Assembly (NCBI GenBank): GCA_964650485.1
Contig: CAZYTX010000009.1
Span: 25,751-89,750, forward strand
Origin: CAZYTX01 sp964650485
GTDB taxonomy: Bacteria > RBG-13-61-14 > DATKZS01
Direction: 5' to 3'
DNA length: 64,000 nt
The notes beneath the pieces were generated by a model that did not search any database, had not been told where the DNA came from, and saw only the letters and a list, made by a program, of their open reading frames with translations. Below are positions 16,633 through 22,839 of the stretch, in pieces. Position numbers and translations under genes: made by a program. Numbering within the stretch: the first letter of the stretch is position 1; each line of letters starts with the position of its first letter.

Positions 16633-18638
16633 GGGCATCTCCGGTAAATAAAGAGGCGGCCACACAGGCATACCAAAGGCTGGCCGAGGAGGCGCAGACC
16701 CGGGTGGGAGCGCTTCGGTCGGAGGACGCCTCCTACGTGCTGCTGGGCACTGCCACCTGCGGCCGCTCTGCAGGGGCCCTTCACGTAAGGGAGGCCTTCA
16801 AGGAGCACTTCGAAAAGAACGGGCTGGATGTCCCGGTGATCGAGGTCGGGTGCATGGGCCACTGCTATGCCGAGCCCATGGCGGTGGTGAAGAGGCCCGG
16901 GTACCCGGCCATGGTCTACCACCACCTATCCCCCATCATAGTGCGCAACCTGGTGAGCAAGTTCTTTTTGGAAGAGGACCCCTACTTCGAGGTGTTCCTG
17001 GGAGCGGTGGAGCAAAACGACATGTTCCCTGCAATGGCCGACCTGCCCAGGTACGGTCTCGAGGAGAGGAGGCTGCTTAAAAGGTGCGGGCTGGTGGACC
17101 CCGCAAACATATATCACTCCATTTCCGAGGGCGCGTACCAGGGGCTGGTGAAAACCCTGGAGATGAGTCCCTCAGAGGCCCTCGAAATGGTGAAAGCCTC
17201 CGGGCTCCGGGGACTGGGCGGCGCCGGGTTCCCAACAGGCAGGAAGTGGGAAATACTGGCGAGCCAGCCCGAAGGCGGGCGTTATCTTATATGCAACGGT
17301 GACGAGGGCGACCCGGGCGCTTTCATGGACCGCACCATAATCGAGTCGGACCCCCACTCCGTGCTCGAGGGCATGCTCATCGCGGCAAGGATCACCGGGG
17401 CCGCACGCGGCTTCGTATACGTCCGCGCCGAGTACCCGAGCGCGGTGGAGCGGCTCAAAACAGCCATGCGCCAGGCAAGGGACCTCGGGCTGCTCGGAAA
17501 GGACGTGCTGGGCAGCGGGCTCGATTTCGACCTCAAGATGGTGCAGGGCGCGGGCGCGTTCGTGTGCGGGGAGGAGACCGCACTCATGGCCTCCATCGAG
17601 GGGAAAAGGGGCATGCCCAGGACAAGGCCGCCATACCCCGCGGTCAAGGGGGTGTTCGGAAAGCCAACCGCCATAAACAACGTGAAGACCTTTGCCAGCG
17701 TGCCCATGATACTCACCAGGGGGCCGGAGTGGTTTTCATCGGTGGGCACCGAGCGCAGCAAGGGCACCGCGGTGTTCGCCCTGGCCGGGAAGGTGGCAAA
17801 CACCGGCCTGGTCGAGGTTTCCATGGGCACCACCCTTAGAGAGCTCATCTTCGACATCGGCGGAGGAATACCGGGAGACAAGGAGTTCAAGGCGGTTCTG
17901 ATTGGAGGGCCATCCGGCGGGTGCCTGCCAGAGTCAATGCTCGACACCCCCATTGACTTTGACAGCCTGCGGCAGGCCGGGGCCATCATGGGCTCGGGCG
18001 GCATGGTGATATTGGACCAGGACAACTGCATGGTTGATACAGCGCGATTTTTCCTGGAATTCACACAAAAGGAGTCGTGCGGAAAGTGCACCTTCTGCAG
18101 GATCGGCACCAAGCAGATGCTGGATACGATCTCCAGGATAGCGGATGGACAAGGCGAGATGCCAGACCTCGAGATGCTGGAGCACCTGGGCGAGGACATA
18201 AAAGAAGGGTCTTTGTGCAATCTGGGAAGGACCGCGCCCAACCCTGTGTTGACAACCTTGAAGTACTTCCGCGACGAGTACGAGGAGCACATAAGGGGGC
18301 TGAAATGCAGGGCCAAGGTGTGCAAGGAGCTCACCGCGTACTACATTATTCCCGAGAGGTGCGTGCGTTCCTGCGACGCCTGCGTGGGTAGCTGCCCCCC
18401 GGAGGCCATTTACCCCAACTCGCAGAGGATCAAGGTGGTGGACCAGTCATTGTGCGTGAACTGCGACTCCTGCATGGGGGCCTGCCCGCCCGAGTACGAC
18501 GCGGTGGTGAAAATCTCTCCTAAAAGCGAGGTGCCTCCCTCCGAGCCCAGGCCCGAGGACAAGCAGCCGCAAGGCCAGGGTGAAGAGCATGACAAGGAAG
18601 AGCAAGAAGACAAGGCTGCGGGAGGGGAGAATAAATGA
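16629..18638 (+). CDS. nuoF: NuoF-like NADH-binding FMN/Fe-S subunit with extra ferredoxin domains
   Basis: A 669-residue fusion as in HydB/HndC-type subunits. Residues ~1-125 are a thioredoxin-like [2Fe-2S] domain; the NuoF core follows with GLGGAGFPTGRKWE and YLICNGDEGDPGAFMDR (NADH and FMN sites); ESCGKCTFCRIGTKQML is the N3-type cluster. The C-terminus has CVRSCDACVGSCPPEAI and CVNCDSCMGACPPEYD, two [4Fe-4S] ferredoxin clusters. It overlaps both neighbours by 4 bp. Known relatives serve electron-bifurcating hydrogenases and NAD-dependent formate dehydrogenases; the partner here is not in the window. Confidence 0.9.
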   Translation: MRASPVNKEAATQAYQRLAEEAQTRVGALRSEDASYVLLGTATCGRSAGALHVREAFKEHFEKNGLDVPVIEVGCMGHCYAEPMAVVKRPGYPAMVYHHLSPIIVRNLVSKFFLEEDPYFEVFLGAVEQNDMFPAMADLPRYGLEERRLLKRCGLVDPANIYHSISEGAYQGLVKTLEMSPSEALEMVKASGLRGLGGAGFPTGRKWEILASQPEGGRYLICNGDEGDPGAFMDRTIIESDPHSVLEGMLIAARITGAARGFVYVRAEYPSAVERLKTAMRQARDLGLLGKDVLGSGLDFDLKMVQGAGAFVCGEETALMASIEGKRGMPRTRPPYPAVKGVFGKPTAINNVKTFASVPMILTRGPEWFSSVGTERSKGTAVFALAGKVANTGLVEVSMGTTLRELIFDIGGGIPGDKEFKAVLIGGPSGGCLPESMLDTPIDFDSLRQAGAIMGSGGMVILDQDNCMVDTARFFLEFTQKESCGKCTFCRIGTKQMLDTISRIADGQGEMPDLEMLEHLGEDIKEGSLCNLGRTAPNPVLTTLKYFRDEYEEHIRGLKCRAKVCKELTAYYIIPERCVRSCDACVGSCPPEAIYPNSQRIKVVDQSLCVNCDSCMGACPPEYDAVVKISPKSEVPPSEPRPEDKQPQGQGEEHDKEEQEDKAAGGENK

Positions 18639-19303
18639 GCCGGGTGAATATAGAGATAGACGGCGAGACCGTCTCGGCCGAAGAGGGGGAGGTGCTCTTG
18701 TGGGCCGCCCTGGACGCGGGATACTACATACCGCACCTGTGCGCGGCAAAAGAGATAGACCACCACCCCGCGGCATGCAGGCTCTGCTTCGTGGAGGTCG
18801 AGGGGATTGACCGCCCGGTGACCGCGTGCACCCAGACGGTTCAACAAGGAATGAAGGTGAAGACCCGCTCCGAGAGGGTGGACCGGCTGGTAAGGACAGG
18901 GTTCGAGCTTCTGATGTCAACCCATCGCCTCGACTGCAAGGTGTGCCCGGCAAACAGGAAGTGCGGCCTGCAGGAGGTGGCGAAGAAAAGGAAGGTCCCC
19001 CTGAAGCCGAAGCAGTTCGACAAGATCGAGCCCGACTACCCGGTGGACGAGTCAAGGGAAGACTTCGGCATGAACCCCAACCACTGCATACTCTGCGGCA
19101 AGTGCGTGCACGTGTGCGAGAACGTAAAAGGCTGCCGGGTGCTGGACTTCTCACAGAGGGGACTCCGGACAGTGCTCAGCACGTTCAACGGAAAGCCGCT
19201 CGCGGAGCAGGATGCATGCGACGGGTGCCTTAAGTGCGTGCGGGTATGCCCGGTGGGGGCCTTATACCTGAAGGAAGACCAGGAGGCTAAAAAATCTGCG
19301 TGA
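18635..19303 (+). CDS. Short NuoG-like Fe-S subunit lacking a catalytic domain
   Basis: The 222 residues carry only the electron-relay part of NuoG/HydA/FdhA: an N-terminal [2Fe-2S] ferredoxin (PHLCAAKEIDHHPAACRLC, then TACTQTV), the His-Cys3 cluster segment (HRLDCKVCPANRKCGLQ) and two [4Fe-4S] motifs (CILCGKCVHVCENVKGC and CDGCLKCVRVCPVGAL). There is no H-cluster or molybdopterin domain. It is the third gene of the module and ends 36 bp before cooC. A separate catalytic protein must receive the electrons. Confidence 0.85.
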   Translation: MSRVNIEIDGETVSAEEGEVLLWAALDAGYYIPHLCAAKEIDHHPAACRLCFVEVEGIDRPVTACTQTVQQGMKVKTRSERVDRLVRTGFELLMSTHRLDCKVCPANRKCGLQEVAKKRKVPLKPKQFDKIEPDYPVDESREDFGMNPNHCILCGKCVHVCENVKGCRVLDFSQRGLRTVLSTFNGKPLAEQDACDGCLKCVRVCPVGALYLKEDQEAKKSA

Positions 19304-19339
19304 GGAAAAAGGGTCCGGCAGGGAAAGGAGTAATAAGAG

Positions 19340-20101
19340 GTGAGCAGGGTCATAGCGGTGTGCGGCAAAGGGGGTACGGGCAAGACCACCGTGGCCTCCC
19401 TCATGGTACGGGCACTGTTAAACAGCGGTCAGGGTCCCATACTCGCGGTGGACGCGGACCCGAACGCCAACCTGGGCCCCATGCTGGGAATCGAGGCGGA
19501 GGAGACCGTGGGCGGGGTGCTGGAGGAGTTCCACGAAAAAAGGATGGAAATACCGCAGGGCATGTCCAAGCAGGCTTTCCTCGAACTCAGGCTCAACCAG
19601 GCGGTGGCGGAGACAAAGGGTGTGGACCTGGTGACCATGGGCAGGCCCGAGGGGCCGGGGTGCTACTGCTCTGCCAATGCAGTGTTGCGGGACGTGCTCG
19701 AGAGGCTGGTGGAGAACTACCGCTTCGCGGTCATAGACAACGAGGCCGGCATGGAACACCTCTCAAGGAGGACGGCCAACAGGATTGACATGCTGCTCAT
19801 GATCTCGGACCCCTCCATGAAGGGGCTTAGGACCATAAAGGGTCTGTTCGAGCTGGTGGCCGAGCTTGGGCTGCCGGTGATGGAGAAGTACGCTGTCATG
19901 GCGAGGACTAAGGACGGCCTGGACCAGAGGCTTAAAGAGTACGTGGACTCGCTGCCCGTGCCGCTCCTGGCCTCGGTGCCCGAGGACCCGGAGGTGATGG
20001 AGTGCGATCTTGCCATGAAGTCGTTCCTGGAACTCCCGGACTCATCGGCCGCGGTAAAGGCGTGCCAAGCCATCATTGAGAGGATAGAGAAGCTGGCCTG
20101 A
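19340..20101 (+). CDS. cooC: CO dehydrogenase nickel-insertion ATPase CooC
   Basis: A MinD/ParA-type P-loop ATPase that helps load nickel into CODH/ACS. The deviant Walker A is CGKGGTGKTTVA at residues ~8-19, the switch region includes VDADPNANLGPMLG, and the metal-binding pair GPGCYCSANAVLR (CxC) sits near residue 112, as in CooC proteins. The 253-residue length is normal. The start is GTG 19340 after GGAAAGGAG. It is separated from the acs genes by an inserted toxin-antitoxin block of over 1 kb. Confidence 0.92.
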   Translation: MSRVIAVCGKGGTGKTTVASLMVRALLNSGQGPILAVDADPNANLGPMLGIEAEETVGGVLEEFHEKRMEIPQGMSKQAFLELRLNQAVAETKGVDLVTMGRPEGPGCYCSANAVLRDVLERLVENYRFAVIDNEAGMEHLSRRTANRIDMLLMISDPSMKGLRTIKGLFELVAELGLPVMEKYAVMARTKDGLDQRLKEYVDSLPVPLLASVPEDPEVMECDLAMKSFLELPDSSAAVKACQAIIERIEKLA

Positions 20102-20141
20102 TATGGTCATGGTAATCCTTCTGTTTTTTCGTAGCTGATGA

Positions 20142-20158
20142 TATAATCTGGGATTATA
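20142..20158. promoter_or_regulatory. Perfect palindrome on a TATAAT box, candidate toxin-antitoxin operator
   Basis: TATAATC, then TGG, then GATTATA: perfect 7-base arms. The left arm begins with a consensus -10 hexamer (20142-20147); the -35 at 17 bases (TTCTGT) is poor. Binding by the XRE regulator encoded 145 bp downstream would fit autorepression. Confidence 0.5.
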
Positions 20159-20184
20159 TAGAAGGAGCCCAAGGGGGATCATTC

Positions 20185-20292
20185 ATGAAAAAGAGATTTG
20201 ATGCCGTGAGATTCCAGCGGAAGGTGCGCAAGGAGCTGAGCCTCTCTTCGTTTGCCAATGAAGCATGGTATATTATATCAATGGCATGCTAA
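20185..20292 (+). CDS. Short peptide gene, probably a truncated antitoxin-like remnant
   Basis: Thirty-five codons starting at ATG 20185 after AAGGGGGATC. The first 19 residues (KKRFDAVRFQRKVRKELS) resemble the start of small proteins found beside toxin genes, and the reading then ends abruptly in hydrophobic residues at TAA 20290. I read it as a gene whose 3' part was lost when the XRE-PIN block formed. It could also be a genuine short leader peptide. Confidence 0.35.
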   Translation: MKKRFDAVRFQRKVRKELSLSSFANEAWYIISMAC

Positions 20293-20302
20293 AGGCGAGA
20301 GC

Positions 20303-20563
20303 ATGAAAAAGAAAGAACCGAAGTCGCTGGGCGAACGAGTGCGCATGTTAAGAGGGGACCTCACCCAGTCGGATTTTGCCGAGGCCCTCAATATTAAGCA
20401 GGCAATGATCAGCCGCTATGAGGCGGATAAAGAGACCCCCTCCCCCAGGGTCCTGCTAAGGATAGCGCAGTACTCCGGCAAAAGCATGGAGTGGCTGCTC
20501 ACAGGCAAGCAAACCCTGGGCCCCAGGCCAGGGAAGGTCAAGAGAAAAAAACCCTACGGCTAA
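20303..20563 (+). CDS. XRE-family regulator (copy 2), zero-frame product
   Basis: An 86-residue helix-turn-helix protein with 63 of its first 76 residues identical to the XRE gene at 2060-2512 (core TQSDFAEALNIKQAMISRYE). ATG 20303 follows AAAGGCGAGAGC. The zero frame stops at 20561, twelve bases after an A_AAA_AAA heptamer (20545-20551) in the exact X_XXY_YYZ phase for a -1 slip. A slip would fuse it to the DUF2281-like antitoxin tail in the -1 frame. Acting with that tail, it would regulate and neutralise the PIN toxin. Confidence 0.8.
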   Translation: MKKKEPKSLGERVRMLRGDLTQSDFAEALNIKQAMISRYEADKETPSPRVLLRIAQYSGKSMEWLLTGKQTLGPRPGKVKRKKPYG

Positions 20564-20808
20564 GGGCCGAGAAGGACAAGAAAAGGAAGACGGCATTTTT
20601 CGTAAAGCCGCTTGAAGAGCTGGTAAAAGATCTGCCTCCGGACTCGCAGCAAGAGGTGAGGGATTACATAGAGCGCCTGGTGGAGAAAAGGGAGCGGCCA
20701 AGGCAGAACAGAATGCGTTTGACCTGGGCAGGCGCTCTCAAGGAGTACCGAGACCAGTACACATCCCTGGATCTGCAGAAAAAGGCACTGGAGTGGTGGG
20801 GAGACTGA
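20491..20808 (+). CDS. DUF2281-like antitoxin segment, reached by -1 frameshift or internal start
   Basis: The meaningful part starts around 20575 (FFVKPLEELVKDLPPDSQQE, then EVRDYIERLVEKR), with WAGALKEYRDQYTSLDLQKK and a final EWWGD. That is the pattern of DUF2281/VapB-like antitoxins that precede PIN toxins. There is no good independent start after the XRE stop: the only ATG, at 20491, reads XRE sequence out of frame. The tail is thus either produced by -1 slippage at 20545-20551 or belongs to a formerly fused gene. Its TGA overlaps the PIN ATG (TGATG). Confidence 0.65.
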   Translation: MAAHRQANPGPQAREGQEKKTLRLRAEKDKKRKTAFFVKPLEELVKDLPPDSQQEVRDYIERLVEKRERPRQNRMRLTWAGALKEYRDQYTSLDLQKKALEWWGD

Positions 20809-21281
20809 TGTACCTGGTGGACACCAATGTATGGCTGGAGCTGTTATTGGAGCAGGAGCGGGCCCCGGAGGTAAGATATCTCTTTCAGAAATTAGAACCA
20901 CGCATCATCTCTATTACTGAGTTCTCACCTTATTCCATCGGTATCATCATGGACAGGCTGAAGAATCATGATGCTTTCCTGGATTTCGTGCGCGATTCTA
21001 TTGAAGATTCAGGGATAAATCTTTTCCGTATTGACAGCGAAGACATGAAGTCTTTGGTTGCTTACATCAAGAGACTCGATCTTGACTTTGATGACGCATA
21101 CCAATACACCGCGGCTGGAAAATACGATCTAACACTCATCAGCTTTGACAATGACTTCGACCTTACGGACAGGGGAAAGAAAACGCCCGAGCAAATCCTG
21201 GCGGAGACCGAAAGTTCTCCTTCCTTTCATAAATTTAATGTTCACTGGACATCACGGGCGAATTTGTACTATAATAAGTAA
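20808..21281 (+). CDS. PIN-domain ribonuclease toxin (VapC-like)
   Basis: A 157-residue PIN protein. The acidic residues expected at the metal site are visible in YLVDTNVWLE (first Asp), ISITEFSP (Glu), DLDFDDAYQY (third position) and ISFDNDFDLTD (final Asp). VapC-type proteins cut RNA and are held in check by the antitoxin before them. I use ATG 20808, overlapping the antitoxin stop, rather than the GTG five codons upstream. The gene is richer in A and T than its neighbours, consistent with recent arrival. Confidence 0.85.
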   Translation: MYLVDTNVWLELLLEQERAPEVRYLFQKLEPRIISITEFSPYSIGIIMDRLKNHDAFLDFVRDSIEDSGINLFRIDSEDMKSLVAYIKRLDLDFDDAYQYTAAGKYDLTLISFDNDFDLTDRGKKTPEQILAETESSPSFHKFNVHWTSRANLYYNK

Positions 21282-21351
21282 CGCCTTTTTGGAAGTTCAA
21301 TCGGAAGCAGTTAAAGATTAAAAATTCTAATAATTTAGCTCAACTCGGGAC

Positions 21352-21381
21352 TTTACAAACAAAGAGATTTCATAGTAAAAT
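21352..21381 (+). promoter_or_regulatory. Candidate promoter upstream of the acs genes
   Basis: TTTACA (21352-21357), an 18-base spacer and TAAAAT (21376-21381). It lies in an AT-rich gap and would give a leader of about 185 bases to the 74-residue gene. Confidence 0.4.
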
Positions 21382-21493
21382 GTTTGCTTGTTCCACCTGT
21401 AGTTCACTCACGCTCAGTATGCGGCAAGGGGACGCGGAAGCCCTTACAAGAAAAAAGCGAATGTGTGTACGAGTTCTACGGCCGAGGTAGGCC

Positions 21494-21531
21494 ATGCTTC
21501 TTTCAAGGCGTCTGCTATGTCTTGGAAGCAT
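21494..21531 (+). promoter_or_regulatory. Leader hairpin upstream of the acs genes
   Basis: ATGCTTC (21494-21500) pairs perfectly with GAAGCAT (21525-21531), and TTCAAG inside can pair partly with CTTGG. No T-run follows, so it is not a plain terminator. A regulatory or RNA-stabilising role is a guess. Confidence 0.35.
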
Positions 21532-21570
21532 CAATATGTATCTATGAAGTGTCCGTGAAAGGAGGTCAGT

Positions 21571-21795
21571 ATGGGCGAAGCAAAGACCATCAAGAAGAAG
21601 CGGTTCGACGGGACCGAGGTGGAGATCCTGGGCGAGACCTATGAAGAGGGGGAATCCGCCCAGGGCGAGAAGTATGACTGGCAGAGCAAGATCGGCGATG
21701 ACAAGGACGGGATCCTGAACTTCTTAAAGACCGGTCTGCGCTACTGGTACTCGGACGACTGGTTCGGGAGCGAGAAAAGGAAGACCCCTGCTTGA
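21571..21795 (+). CDS. Unrecognised 74-residue protein at the head of the acs gene run
   Basis: I do not recognise this family. The ATG has an ideal ribosome site (AAAGGAGGTCAGT). The product is highly charged with a Lys-rich start, no Cys, no signal peptide and no membrane segment. The C-terminal half has an aromatic cluster, LRYWYSDDWFG at residues ~56-66. Codon use matches its acs neighbours and not the toxin block. It lies 57 bp before acsD and the same strand continues through acsE, so a role in CODH/ACS assembly or regulation is a fair hypothesis without direct evidence. Confidence 0.7.
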   Translation: MGEAKTIKKKRFDGTEVEILGETYEEGESAQGEKYDWQSKIGDDKDGILNFLKTGLRYWYSDDWFGSEKRKTPA

Positions 21796-21852
21796 GGTCC
21801 GCACAAGGTTTTATGTGATTGAACTTAGAGTAGCAGGAACAAGGAGGAGAAA

Positions 21853-22788
21853 GTGGCTTTAGAATCGGTAAAAGAGACGTACTCGGGCCAGGTGCGCGAG
21901 GTCCAGATCGGCGCCGGCGACAAGGCGGTGAAGGTTGGAGGCACCGGGGCCTATGCCTTCCACTGGTGGGAGGGCGAGATGGGAAACCCCCCGCGCATCG
22001 CCTGGGAGATGTGGGACTCGGGCGCCGAGGACTGGCCCGACGCGGCCAAGGAGCCGTTCAAGGACGTGATCGGCGACCCGCCGGCATGGGCCAAGAAGCT
22101 CCAGGACGAGTTCAAGGCCGAGATCATCGCGTTGCGCCTGTCAAGCACGGACCCGAACGGAGAGAACGCTTCCGCGGACAGTGCGCTGGAGACGGTTAGC
22201 AAGGTGCTCGAGGCCGTTGACGTTCCACTGATCGTGTTCGGCGTCTCCAACGATGAAAAGGACCAGGAGGTGCTCCGCAAGATCGAGGACGAGCTGGAAG
22301 GAAAAAACCTGGCCATATGCCCGGTGGTGGAGAACAACTACAAGTCCCTGGGCGCCGGGGCCCTGGCCTCGGGTCACGTGGCCATAGCCAGCACTCCTAT
22401 TGACATCAACCTGGCAAAGCAGCTCAATACTCTGCTCGGAAACCTTGGAGTGAAAGACGATAAGATCATTATTGACCCCACCACCGGAGGGCTGGGCTAC
22501 GGGGTCGAGTACACCTTCTCGGTGATGGAAAGGGACAAGATGGCCGCGCTGGTGCAGCAGGACGACAAGATGCAGCAGCCCATCATGAACTACGTGGGAG
22601 TGGAGACCTGGAAGACCAAGGAGGCCAGGGAGGAAGACGATAAGATGGGACCCCCCAAGGAGAGGGCAGTGGCAATCGAGGCGGTGACCGCGATGGTGCT
22701 CCTCTCTGCGGGGTCTGACCTCCTGGTAATGAGACATCCCGAGTCCATCGCCAAGGTCCAAGAGATAATAAACGAGTTGTGTTCGTAG
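21853..22788 (+). CDS. acsD: Corrinoid iron-sulfur protein small subunit AcsD
   Basis: The small (delta) subunit of the CFeSP that carries the methyl group between AcsE and acetyl-CoA synthase. The 311 residues form the expected TIM barrel, with GGTGAYAFHWWEGEMGNPPR near the start, ALRLSSTDPNGEN, IDPTTGGLGYGVEYTFSVME and the C-terminal helix. The start is GTG 21853 after AAGGAGGAGAAA. Length matches bacterial AcsD. It is followed at 51 bp by cooS. Confidence 0.93.
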   Translation: MALESVKETYSGQVREVQIGAGDKAVKVGGTGAYAFHWWEGEMGNPPRIAWEMWDSGAEDWPDAAKEPFKDVIGDPPAWAKKLQDEFKAEIIALRLSSTDPNGENASADSALETVSKVLEAVDVPLIVFGVSNDEKDQEVLRKIEDELEGKNLAICPVVENNYKSLGAGALASGHVAIASTPIDINLAKQLNTLLGNLGVKDDKIIIDPTTGGLGYGVEYTFSVMERDKMAALVQQDDKMQQPIMNYVGVETWKTKEAREEDDKMGPPKERAVAIEAVTAMVLLSAGSDLLVMRHPESIAKVQEIINELCS

Positions 22789-22839
22789 AATATAAATCCA
22801 AGTAGGCGGCAGCCGCCGCCACACTAAAAGGAGGTAGTA

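Noticed and set aside
16081..19303. Respiratory complex I
   Set aside because: No membrane subunits or NuoB/C/D/I genes are present, and the third gene stops before the molybdopterin-like domain.
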